From: Bacteroidota bacterium
GTDB taxonomy: Bacteria; Bacteroidota; Bacteroidia; Flavobacteriales; Weeksellaceae
Direction of reading: 5' to 3'
Assembly (NCBI GenBank): GCA_023388015.1
Contig: JAEWHB010000225.1
Location: 1 to 40,496 of the forward strand
Length of the DNA: 40,496 bases
A model generated the notes under the pieces. The model was given only the letters and a program-made list of their open reading frames with translations, made no database searches and was not told the origin of the DNA. Made by a program: the position numbers and the translations under genes. Positions 7,894-16,304 of this stretch are shown here, in pieces (position 1 is the first letter of the stretch; each line of letters starts with the position of its first letter).

Positions 7894-8778
7894 CTAATTT
7901 TTAATTTTAACTCTAATAAATAGGTTAAGAAGTAATCCAAAAGGTAATAATAATAAAGATATGAAAGGATTAACTTCTCTAAATGCTAATCGTATATCGT
8001 TTGCAAAGATTGAGGACGATATCAAATGTACATAAGCTTTAAGCTTGTCTTTCAAATTGTGCGCAAATTTTATATGTATTTTCCTTGCGTAAGCAAACCC
8101 TCTCGGAGATTGTTTATATTGTTTAAAAATGGTGTGACTGGAACCTTCTTCCTGATATTCCACTATACAATAGACCTCATTTTTATATACAAAATCATAA
8201 TCCTTACCCATCATCATATATAAAATTCCTAATGGAACTAATTTTTCTCCTTCATACTCAGGGTATTCCGGATATTCTCTTACAATATCTGTCCTCAACA
8301 CCAATTTCTTATCTCCTTTTACTTTGTATTTATTATATAAATCCATCAAAGAACCTTTGGTTAAATTTTCAGGAATTTTAGTTCCTATAATTTCTCCATT
8401 TTTATCTGCATCTAATCCAATAATCCCAGCAATATTGCTTTTATCCGCTATATTATTCCATTCTTTCATTATTTTCTCTATAGCATCATCGGGCATATAA
8501 TCATCGGAATCTGTACATACATTCAATTCTGTTTTTATCAAACGATAAGCAGCATTATGCCCCGTATGCATTCCACCGTTTTCTTTGTAATGATATTCAA
8601 TCTGAATTTTATTTTCATCCCTCCAAGCCTGAACCAATTCCTTGGTATTGTCCACAGAACCATCATCAATGATCATCCATAAAAAATCACCACAGGATTG
8701 CCTACATAGGCTTTCATAAAGCCTCGGCAATAGATGAGCGCGATTGTAAGTGGGAGTAAAAACAGTAAGACTTTTCAT
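7894..8778 (-). CDS. Glycosyltransferase family 2
   Basis: The 294-residue GT-A enzyme opens with LTVFTPTYNRAHLLPRLYES. It shows the nucleotide-binding DDGSVDNT (about 38-45) and the metal-binding TDSDDYMP (about 90). The middle (GGMHTGHNAAY) is typical of the GT2 subgroup found in exopolysaccharide loci. A hydrophobic stretch near the C-terminus (ISLLLLPFGLLLNLFI) suggests membrane association. The gene lies 2 bp downstream of the EpsG-like gene and 2 bp upstream of the EpsF-like GT4, within the operon. It should transfer a sugar with inversion to the growing lipid-linked unit; specificity is unknown. Confidence 0.9.
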   Translation of the reverse strand: MKSLTVFTPTYNRAHLLPRLYESLCRQSCGDFLWMIIDDGSVDNTKELVQAWRDENKIQIEYHYKENGGMHTGHNAAYRLIKTELNVCTDSDDYMPDDAIEKIMKEWNNIADKSNIAGIIGLDADKNGEIIGTKIPENLTKGSLMDLYNKYKVKGDKKLVLRTDIVREYPEYPEYEGEKLVPLGILYMMMGKDYDFVYKNEVYCIVEYQEEGSSHTIFKQYKQSPRGFAYARKIHIKFAHNLKDKLKAYVHLISSSIFANDIRLAFREVNPFISLLLLPFGLLLNLFIRVKIKN

Positions 8779-8780
8779 AA

Positions 8781-9878
8781 CTATAGAACTACATTGAGAA
8801 AATAGGTAAACATAAAATACAAAAATACGATTGCTCCCAATACCTTATATTGATTTTTCATCATATCGTATTTAGCCAAAGGATAAATAATCACAGCTCC
8901 CATTAAAAACCAAGATAAATAGGCAAATCGATTGCTAAAAGCCGCTTCAATGACCAATATCCAGAAAGCATTGGCAATCGCATAAACCCCAAACAAATGA
9001 TTATAAAATGAATCTTCTAATTTCTTTTTGATGATGAAATACCATCCGGCTATGATAGCCGTTGAACTATAGAGCAGAAAATCCCAGCGAAAACCGGTTT
9101 GGTCAAACTGATCCATAAACTTTTCACCACCGGTTAAATAACCTTGTGTTCTTTCTTGAAACAAGCCAAAACTTTCAAATAAGGCTCCCCAAGCAGAACC
9201 ACCCACCAAAGACAAAGGAATGCACACCAACCAAATACCTAAGATCAATTTAGGTTTTTTGAGAAGAAACTTAGAAACCAAGAAAGCAGCTATCGGTACA
9301 ATTAGAGAAGCATGCATGAAAAATCCCAAAGCAAAGAAAGCATACATCCAAATTTTCTTTCGATAAAAGCAAAGCCCCCATAAAAACAAAGAAGTCCCCA
9401 TCCCATTGCGTATTCCATTCGTGCCATACGACCAAAAAGAAAAGGAGGCAAAGAACATAAAGAGCCCAAAAAACCAATACTTTTTAAAATGTACCCTGGA
9501 AAACCAATACATAGGTACTATGTAAATTACATCCACCAATAAGAAAAACTGTTTGGACGACATCAGCCTGGACGACAACCACATAAAGCGATGGAACAAA
9601 ACGTCACCATCTGTTTTAAAAGGCATACCGTTTTGATAATTCTTATATAATTTATTATAGGAAAACATATCACCAAAAAGATATCCACTCACCGGTCTGA
9701 GTCCCATATAGAAAATCACAAAGACCAATAAAAATAAACCAAGATAACTTAGAGTCTCTATACTTTTTGGGTTTCTGAGATCATAGGTAATCGAATGATG
9801 CCCGACAACGATGGTCATTACCAACATTAAATGGTAAAAAACATTGGTATATATTGGTAATGGAATCCAGTCAAACAT
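8781..9878 (-). CDS. EpsG-family polysaccharide polymerase (Wzy-type)
   Basis: The 365-residue polytopic protein has about ten hydrophobic segments. Early residues YMGLRPVSGYLFGDMFSY and the later GIRNGMGTSLFLWGL match the conserved pattern of the EpsG family (extracellular polysaccharide polymerases). These act at the periplasmic face of the inner membrane, polymerising units flipped by Wzx. It overlaps the upstream GT4 by 8 bp and is followed after 2 bp by a GT2. This is the more convincing of the two polymerase candidates in the locus. FMHASLIVPIAAF fits the HxS-containing segment often seen in the family. Confidence 0.85.
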   Translation of the reverse strand: MFDWIPLPIYTNVFYHLMLVMTIVVGHHSITYDLRNPKSIETLSYLGLFLLVFVIFYMGLRPVSGYLFGDMFSYNKLYKNYQNGMPFKTDGDVLFHRFMWLSSRLMSSKQFFLLVDVIYIVPMYWFSRVHFKKYWFFGLFMFFASFSFWSYGTNGIRNGMGTSLFLWGLCFYRKKIWMYAFFALGFFMHASLIVPIAAFLVSKFLLKKPKLILGIWLVCIPLSLVGGSAWGALFESFGLFQERTQGYLTGGEKFMDQFDQTGFRWDFLLYSSTAIIAGWYFIIKKKLEDSFYNHLFGVYAIANAFWILVIEAAFSNRFAYLSWFLMGAVIIYPLAKYDMMKNQYKVLGAIVFLYFMFTYFLNVVL

Positions 9879-10965
9879 CCTTATTATTAAACAATTTATC
9901 CCATTTCTTCATTGTTCTGGGGATACTAAAATCAAGACTTTTTTGGCGACTATTTTGACCTAATTCTATTCTTTTATTTTTATTTTCAATTAATGTAAAG
10001 ATTTTTTCAATATATTTTTCATCATCTTTATATTCAATTAGAAAGCCATTTATACCGTCGTCTATTAATTCTCGAGGTCCATGTGGACTATCAAAACTTA
10101 CAATTGGTAAACCACAGGACATAGCCTCTAACATTACCATTGGCATACCTTCAAAACGTGAAGACATTAGAAATATTGAAGATTCTAAATACTTTGATTG
10201 AATGTTCTTTATTGGATTGTGTAAGAATATGTTTTTATCCAAATATAATTTTTTTATTAAACCATTCAAATTTAAATTTGGTTCTGATTTTCCATAAATA
10301 TGTAATTCCCATCTAGGATGTTTTGAAGTAACATTAGCCCACAAATTAATCATTCTTTCATAATTTTTTTGAAAAGATTGTTTTCCTACAGCTATAGCCC
10401 TAAAATTATTCAATCTCGCCGACTGTTCAGGGTAGAAAGATAAAGGGTTTCCAATAACTTTAAGGTTTCTTTTGTATTTCCATTCTTTTTTATTCCCTTC
10501 ATTTAAAACTATAAAAAATTCGAAATAACGTGAAAGAATATTCATAAAAAAAATTTGAATGTGTGCTAAAGCCCTTCTTCTAATTGACATTTCATTTTGG
10601 AATATAATTTTTTTGGATACATGTCTCTCATAAATAAATTTCTTTTTTCTAAATAGTATAGGTAAAAAAAATGCTTTTAATCCATCATCGCAAACTATTA
10701 TTTTGTCTGGATTTTCTTGTTTTATTGTCATTTTTATACCTTGAAAATAAGATTTGAAATATGAGCAAACACCTCCTTTTACTTCTATCGATTTAAACTT
10801 TACCTTTTGACTATAATCATAATATGGTTTTACACCCCCTTCATTTAAACTTAAAATTGTTACTTCGTAGTTGTAAAAATCAGCTAGATAAGAGCTCTTT
10901 AGTGAGAGAACTCTCTCTAAACCACCGACTCCTGTTATACCATTAGTTATATATAGTAATTTCAT
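9871..10965 (-). CDS. Glycosyltransferase family 4
   Basis: The 364-residue GT-B enzyme begins LLYITNGITGVGGLERVL, the Gly-rich N-terminal loop of GT4. The donor domain has AVGKQSFQKNYE (about 194), SSRFEGMPMVMLEAMSCG (about 271) with both Glu of EX7E, and DSPHGPRELIDDGINGFL (about 294). Its ATG overlaps the stop of the upstream GT4 (ATGA), and its 3' end overlaps the polymerase start. It probably acts in assembly of the repeat unit. The C-terminal HGPRE motif is shared with the next GT4 upstream (NGPSE), suggesting the two are related and act on similar sugars. Confidence 0.9.
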   Translation of the reverse strand: MKLLYITNGITGVGGLERVLSLKSSYLADFYNYEVTILSLNEGGVKPYYDYSQKVKFKSIEVKGGVCSYFKSYFQGIKMTIKQENPDKIIVCDDGLKAFFLPILFRKKKFIYERHVSKKIIFQNEMSIRRRALAHIQIFFMNILSRYFEFFIVLNEGNKKEWKYKRNLKVIGNPLSFYPEQSARLNNFRAIAVGKQSFQKNYERMINLWANVTSKHPRWELHIYGKSEPNLNLNGLIKKLYLDKNIFLHNPIKNIQSKYLESSIFLMSSRFEGMPMVMLEAMSCGLPIVSFDSPHGPRELIDDGINGFLIEYKDDEKYIEKIFTLIENKNKRIELGQNSRQKSLDFSIPRTMKKWDKLFNNKDV

Positions 10966-12059
10966 TTTGTGGAAAATAAGTTTAACAAAATTTCATTATA
11001 ATTTTTTATAATTGTAACCACATCGAACTTTTCTTCGTTTAGTTTGGAATGTTTTCCCATTTGTTTCCTTTTACTTTCATTATTTATTAATTGCAAAACT
11101 CTTTTTAACATTTCCTCTGTATTACCATCATTTATTAAATAGCCATCTTCCTCGTTTTCAATAATTTCACTAGGGCCATTTGGAACATCAAAGGCAATAG
11201 CTGGAACACCACAAATTTTGGCTTCAACCAATACATTCCCAAATGATTCAAATTTCGAAGTCATTAGTAATAGTGAAGAATTCAGTAGCTCTTTCTTTAC
11301 ATCAACAAAATGATTAGTAATAATCACGCTTTTTCGAAGTTTATATTTATTTATCAATGAATCAAGATACTTATATTCACTTCCCTTCCCACAAATTTTC
11401 AATTGCCAATCAGGAGCTTTTTTCACAACAGACTGCCATATCTCAATTAATAAATCAAATCTCTTGACTTTTTCTAAACGTCCAACCGCTAATGCGACTT
11501 TATTGTTTAATGAACTTACAGTATCCGACTCAAACGTTTTTGTGTTCTTTATAACTTTTATATTATTAAATCCCCATTTTCTCTTATCTGCTTCCGTTAA
11601 TACAATTAATAAATCCTGTCTTTTCAATATAAAATCCCTCAAACAGATATAAAATCGACTTTTAATTGCTTTACTTTTATGCTGGTCATAATTTTCTTTA
11701 GTTTCTCTTAATTCAGATACAAATTTAACATTGGAATTTAGAAATTTAAAAAACACATTGTGCATTGTATATTTTACAGTAATAACTACATCAGGTTTTA
11801 AACTCTTTATAATCATTTTTGATTGCTTCCACTGTAGAATAAGTCTTCCGATTAGAGAAGAACGGCTTATTAATTTTTCTAAAAAAATTATTTCTATTGA
11901 TTGATCAAAATTATAAGCAGGGACTTTTGTATTATGATTTGTGCAAACTATTGTTATCTTATGATTGTACTTTTTCACAAGTTCATTAACACGAATTGAT
12001 AGTCCATTTTGAATTCCACCTACAGTGTCGATGTTTTCTATTAAATAAACTATATGCAT
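10962..12059 (-). CDS. Glycosyltransferase family 4
   Basis: The 365-residue enzyme is taken to start at the ATG at 12059 (MHIVYLIENIDTVGGIQNGL), which places the Gly-rich loop at the usual distance from the N-terminus. An upstream in-frame start at 12104 would add 15 residues without GT4 character and lengthen the overlap with the preceding gene. The donor domain shows VALAVGRLEKVKRFD, SKFESFGNVLVEAKICG with both Glu of EX7E, and DVPNGPSEIIENEEDGYL. It overlaps the genes on both sides (10 bp and 4 bp). The coding DNA is strongly AT-rich. Confidence 0.88.
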   Translation of the reverse strand: MHIVYLIENIDTVGGIQNGLSIRVNELVKKYNHKITIVCTNHNTKVPAYNFDQSIEIIFLEKLISRSSLIGRLILQWKQSKMIIKSLKPDVVITVKYTMHNVFFKFLNSNVKFVSELRETKENYDQHKSKAIKSRFYICLRDFILKRQDLLIVLTEADKRKWGFNNIKVIKNTKTFESDTVSSLNNKVALAVGRLEKVKRFDLLIEIWQSVVKKAPDWQLKICGKGSEYKYLDSLINKYKLRKSVIITNHFVDVKKELLNSSLLLMTSKFESFGNVLVEAKICGVPAIAFDVPNGPSEIIENEEDGYLINDGNTEEMLKRVLQLINNESKRKQMGKHSKLNEEKFDVVTIIKNYNEILLNLFSTK

Positions 12060-13051
12060 AAGAGTGATTTTATACTTCGGTATATTGATCTGATTGAGCA
12101 CCAATAATAGAAGTAAATACTATTCAACCTCGAACCTAATAACATTTTATAAAAAAACGAGGCTGGTTTAATTAAACTCTTTTTACTTTTTATATAATCT
12201 TTATCTGCATGATTAAGATTATCAAGAATCTCTATTATTGTTTGTTTTTTCAAAAGTGGATTTACCCTATCATACATTGAGTACAATGCATTCAATTTTT
12301 GTTTATGAAATATATCTTTAAATAAGGGATAAACTTCTTGTTGTTTTAATCGCTTCTCCAATATCTGAAAAACCTTAATAACATCTAACTGTGTTGATCC
12401 TGACTGATAAGATGCTGCCGTATTTCTTTGCCTATAAAAAATCAATCGATCGGGAAGAAGAGAGACTTGATGAAAATTTAAGACTAAATCCCAGTGAAAA
12501 GGAATATCTTGTTTTGTCAATCCCAACGGAAAGACAATTTTTGACAGTCTTAACTTATCTGTTTTTATCAATTTCAACCACGTAAATGCTGGTAATTCAA
12601 TTAATTCACTTTGATTGTTAGTAGAAACATTTTTTAAAGATGAAGTTACCATCATTTTAGTAAGGATCTCTTTTTCATCTTTAAAAACTACATAATCCCA
12701 TATTACTAAATCAGAATTATCTTTTAAAGCAAGCTCATAAGCTTTTTTCAATAACTGACTGTCTATAATATCATCTCCATCTATAAAACAAATATATTCC
12801 CCTTTAGCTAATTGAATCGCATCATTTCTTGAGGAAGACAAACCTTCATTTTGTTTTTTTTCAATTAGTTTTATCCTTTTATCACCAAGCTGAAAATGTT
12901 TAATAATTTTTACAGTATTATCGGTAGAGCAATCATCTATACAAAGTATCTCAATATTTTGCAATGTCTGTTGCGTAACAGACTTCAAACAAACCTCAAT
13001 ATAATCCTCCACATTAAAAGTGGCTATTGCAATAGTTATTAATGGGGTCAT
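12050..13051 (-). CDS. Glycosyltransferase family 2
   Basis: The 333-residue protein begins LITIAIATFNVEDYIEVCL, the standard GT2 start. It carries CIDDCSTDNT (about 36-45) and the metal-binding FIDGDD (about 89-94), with NEGLSSSRNDAI between them. The C-terminal third (after about 210) is a variable helical region usual for glycan-chain GT2 enzymes and says nothing about the acceptor. A 36 bp gap separates it from the upstream GT2, the largest within this part of the operon, so weak internal initiation there is possible. It overlaps the next GT4 by 10 bp. Confidence 0.9.
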   Translation of the reverse strand: MTPLITIAIATFNVEDYIEVCLKSVTQQTLQNIEILCIDDCSTDNTVKIIKHFQLGDKRIKLIEKKQNEGLSSSRNDAIQLAKGEYICFIDGDDIIDSQLLKKAYELALKDNSDLVIWDYVVFKDEKEILTKMMVTSSLKNVSTNNQSELIELPAFTWLKLIKTDKLRLSKIVFPLGLTKQDIPFHWDLVLNFHQVSLLPDRLIFYRQRNTAASYQSGSTQLDVIKVFQILEKRLKQQEVYPLFKDIFHKQKLNALYSMYDRVNPLLKKQTIIEILDNLNHADKDYIKSKKSLIKPASFFYKMLLGSRLNSIYFYYWCSIRSIYRSIKSLLCI

Positions 13052-13087
13052 TGGGTTTTAATTTAAAATAAAACTTCATAAATCTAA

Positions 13088-14047
13088 TTAATGATTTTTA
13101 GAAGTGAAGGGACGAGTAACCAAAAAAATCATAAGACTTACTAATTCGAGTCTAATTAACAAATTTAGAGGAATTAAGTGAATTCTTTGCTTTTTAGTGC
13201 TTTTGATTAATTGTGCTTTATGTCTTTTTATTAGAGTTTTCAATATGTTTTTTTTATCATTATTTTTAAGGTTTGAATTTAGTACAGTCATAAAATAACG
13301 TTCTGTTGGGTACGAATTATTGCGTGAAATGAAATTCGGATCTGATGAATATTCATTTAATAATGAGAAAATGTGATTATAAATAAATTCAGCATCTTCA
13401 TAACTTATATTTTTCTTACTTAAACTATTAGTTGTATTTCTATAATTATAAAAAGCTTTATTTGTAAGTCTTATTTTTCCACATTTGAAGATGTAATTTA
13501 AATTGAAGATAGCATCTTCACTTCGACTTAAATTCTCATTAAATCTTATATTATTTTTTGAAATAATTATATTTTTATAAAATTTCCCACATGGTCCAGC
13601 ATAATGTGGGTAAAGGTTATAATTTTCTACAAAATCTTTTAAATTATATTCAATATTATTAAAATCCAACAATACAATTTTTTTCTTATTTAAAAATCTA
13701 TTCATATTTAATAATATTAAATCTATAGAATCTGAATTCTTTAACAAATCAAAGTAATTTGTAGAAATCCAATCATCACTATCAACAAAAGTAATCCATT
13801 CACCTATAGCATTATCCAAACCTAAATTTCTAGCTGAACTCACTCCGCCATTTTCTTTATGGAATACTTTGACTCTTTTATCTCTGTGGACATATTCTTC
13901 ACAAATTTGTCCACTTTTATCCGAAGAACCATCGTTTATTAAAAGCACTTCAAAATCATCAAAAGTTTGATTCAATACTGAGTCTATACACTCTCTTAAA
14001 TACTTCTCAGTATTATATACGGGTATGATGACAGAAACTTTCGGCAT
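13088..14047 (-). CDS. Glycosyltransferase family 2
   Basis: The 319-residue GT-A enzyme has the classic order VSVIIPVYNTEKYLRECI, LINDGSSDKS (about 36-45), ENGGVSSARNLGLD and FVDSDDW (about 88-94). The C-terminus includes RSEDAIFNLNY, a common position for the catalytic base (ED) in this subgroup. Its ATG shares a base with the stop of the pyruvyltransferase gene (TAATG), indicating coupling. The DNA here is among the most AT-rich in the window, with many A/T-only codons, consistent with horizontally acquired sugar-transfer cassettes. Confidence 0.92.
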   Translation of the reverse strand: MPKVSVIIPVYNTEKYLRECIDSVLNQTFDDFEVLLINDGSSDKSGQICEEYVHRDKRVKVFHKENGGVSSARNLGLDNAIGEWITFVDSDDWISTNYFDLLKNSDSIDLILLNMNRFLNKKKIVLLDFNNIEYNLKDFVENYNLYPHYAGPCGKFYKNIIISKNNIRFNENLSRSEDAIFNLNYIFKCGKIRLTNKAFYNYRNTTNSLSKKNISYEDAEFIYNHIFSLLNEYSSDPNFISRNNSYPTERYFMTVLNSNLKNNDKKNILKTLIKRHKAQLIKSTKKQRIHLIPLNLLIRLELVSLMIFLVTRPFTSKNH

Positions 14048-15162
14048 TATAAATTGTCTTTTAAAAAGTTCAAGGATTCTTCTTTTAAAGCATTCAATTT
14101 TTGGTGTACAGCTTCGTAGTCAATTTGTTTTTTTATTACACTTTTGTCAAAGGAATGCAAATCATAAACCATACGTTCTTCCAATCCCAATTTGGAAAGA
14201 ATGGATTCAAAGCGGGAAGCACCTCTTTTCACATTAACTAAGGTAATAAAAGGCTTTTTATTGATAATAGAGAAAACCGTACCATGAAATGAATCGGTAA
14301 TCACAAATTCAGCATCTCTAAAACCTTGTAACCATCCTTCCAAAGGTGGCGTGATCAATTCCTCTAAGGGTCTTTTTACTTTTGCATCAAACTTTTGGGC
14401 TTGATTGGTATATTGTTTTAAGTTCAATTGCTTTCCTATGGATTGAATAAAGTCTTGTTTGTATCTGGATTCATCCAATACATAAGTAAATAATTCTTTG
14501 TTCGCTTTGGGTTGTTTGATAAGTTGGCTGTAATCCTCAGCTGTCAACAATAAAGTCGGGTCTAATAAATGAACGGCTTCTACTCCCAACTTTTCGTTGC
14601 ACAAATCTACACCACTGGCTTCTCTGACCGATATTGCATCAAAATTTTTTGCCAATTCACTTACTCTTCGGGTTTGTTCAGCTGTATATTCCCAATCGGA
14701 AGTCCCAAAAGAACTAGCATAAGCTATTTTTTTAATTTTATGATTATTCTCTAAAAAATCCAAATAAAAATTATAAATATCTGGAGAATATTTAGGTCGC
14801 CATGTTTGATCACTACCGACGATGACTGCATCAAAAGAATGTTTAGAAAAGTAGTTTGACAATTTGACTGTGTTATAAATTAGTTCAGATAGGTTTATAT
14901 GAGTTTTGATAAACTTTCTGTTATTTTTATTAATGATAAATCTTTCCGATTTTGTTAACATGTTTTTGTGGAATAAGTATCGATAAATATAAGTTTTACA
15001 TTCACTAAAAAATATTCGATTTTTTGATACAGGTTTAACCATCGGAAGGTTAATAGTTATTGGCTGACATCCCATATCTTTGAGTGCCTTTTGTAAAGCA
15101 TAGTTTTGGATGATACCGCCATAATTACTTCCGGGCGTTTGTGTGAGTATGGCTATTTTCAT
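14047..15162 (-). CDS. Polysaccharide pyruvyl transferase family protein
   Basis: The 371-residue protein begins IAILTQTPGSNYGGIIQNYA and contains VGSDQTWRPKYSPD (about 136), AYASSFGTSDWE (about 168) and DSFHGTVFSIINKKPF (about 300). These are the hallmarks of the polysaccharide pyruvyl transferase family, which is GT-B-like. Family members with known activity add pyruvate ketals from phosphoenolpyruvate to glycan sugars, giving negative charge; some homologues do other transfers. It overlaps the upstream GH88/GH105-like gene by 4 bp and the downstream GT2 by 1 bp. A pyruvylated, acidic polymer is a reasonable but unproven prediction. Confidence 0.9.
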   Translation of the reverse strand: MKIAILTQTPGSNYGGIIQNYALQKALKDMGCQPITINLPMVKPVSKNRIFFSECKTYIYRYLFHKNMLTKSERFIINKNNRKFIKTHINLSELIYNTVKLSNYFSKHSFDAVIVGSDQTWRPKYSPDIYNFYLDFLENNHKIKKIAYASSFGTSDWEYTAEQTRRVSELAKNFDAISVREASGVDLCNEKLGVEAVHLLDPTLLLTAEDYSQLIKQPKANKELFTYVLDESRYKQDFIQSIGKQLNLKQYTNQAQKFDAKVKRPLEELITPPLEGWLQGFRDAEFVITDSFHGTVFSIINKKPFITLVNVKRGASRFESILSKLGLEERMVYDLHSFDKSVIKKQIDYEAVHQKLNALKEESLNFLKDNL

Positions 15163-16304
15163 GTATATTTATTTAGTAATAATAATAGTATGCCTTGTGA
15201 CATTTCACTTTTGCCAAATGAATTAGAGTAATAATTAAATCCATACGTGTCTCCAGATGTGCAAAGAATAAAACCTTTCTCAGAAATAAATTTTTCAAAG
15301 ATATTAAGAATATCATTTTTAGTAAAAGGCTTTTTTGGCATAGTATATAAAAACATAGTTGTAGTGCTCGCATCAAAATCATTACTAGTACTTGGGAATT
15401 GGGACCAATTATTTTCTCCCATACTAATATTTTGTAACTGTTTAATTATAGTTTTATATTCTGTATTGAAGCTACCATCATAATTATGTAAAGCATATAA
15501 ACCTAATAAATACCATCCAATTCCTCTTCCCCAATTTGCGGATCCAACTTTTATTTTTGTATTTATATGAAAACCATGAACAGGTATATAAGTTTCTTTA
15601 TCAACACCATATTTGATATATAATTCCATTTGATCTTTAGCTATTGATAAAGCTTTTGTATTATTTGTTATTTCATGGTATTTTACTAAAAACGGAATGA
15701 TCATACCAATAGTATCATAAAAAAGAAACTCAGAATTTGGTCTATACCTTATTATTCCATCTTGATTGTAAATCTGATCAAGGAAAGAAAATATTTTATG
15801 AGAAAAGTTTAGATATTTGTCTTCTTGATATATTAGATACAATTCTAAAGCTGCTGTGCCAAAAATAACTTGATCAACCTTCTCAAAATTAAATGTCGAC
15901 TCTCCATCTTGATGTAATAATTTATCGAATTCTGTTTTAACTCTTTGTAGGTGCTTTTCATTATCTGAATGACCTAAATATTTCACTAATCCTAAAAATA
16001 AAAAAGCTCTTGGAAAGTTATAAAACTCGACATTAGCATTGTATTTGCTAAAAACTAAATTAAATAATTTCTCAGCTAATCCTTTTGGCTCTGTCCAAAT
16101 CATTAAGGATTTCTGACTTTCAATGCTTTTTAAACTCGCTTCTAATACTTTTCTTTCAATTTCAGAGCTATTTCTTTTATGTTTAATTGAATTTCTACTA
16201 AACTTTCTTCTGAGAAATGGTTTATAAAATGGTAAAAAGTCAAAATAGAAAAACAATAAATTTAATGTTATCGACAGACTCAATAGTATTAATAAATATA
16301 TCAT
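15159..16304 (-). CDS. Membrane-anchored GH88/GH105-like (alpha/alpha)6-barrel protein
   Basis: The 381-residue protein has an N-terminal hydrophobic segment (about 1-22, LLILLSLSITLNLLFFYF) followed by a basic stretch, then a helical domain. NWGRGIGWYLLGLYAL (about 259-274) matches the WGRGNGW-type motif of unsaturated uronyl/rhamnogalacturonyl hydrolases (GH88/GH105). RPNSEFLFYDTIGMIIPFLV (about 194) fits the catalytic Asp region of that fold. Such enzymes usually degrade lyase products, so a member inside a synthesis operon is unusual; trimming or editing of the polymer, or a non-catalytic role, are possibilities. Start ATG and the preceding stop overlap (TAATG). Catalytic competence cannot be judged here. 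Confidence 0.7.
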   Translation of the reverse strand: MIYLLILLSLSITLNLLFFYFDFLPFYKPFLRRKFSRNSIKHKRNSSEIERKVLEASLKSIESQKSLMIWTEPKGLAEKLFNLVFSKYNANVEFYNFPRAFLFLGLVKYLGHSDNEKHLQRVKTEFDKLLHQDGESTFNFEKVDQVIFGTAALELYLIYQEDKYLNFSHKIFSFLDQIYNQDGIIRYRPNSEFLFYDTIGMIIPFLVKYHEITNNTKALSIAKDQMELYIKYGVDKETYIPVHGFHINTKIKVGSANWGRGIGWYLLGLYALHNYDGSFNTEYKTIIKQLQNISMGENNWSQFPSTSNDFDASTTTMFLYTMPKKPFTKNDILNIFEKFISEKGFILCTSGDTYGFNYYSNSFGKSEMSQGILLLLLNKYT

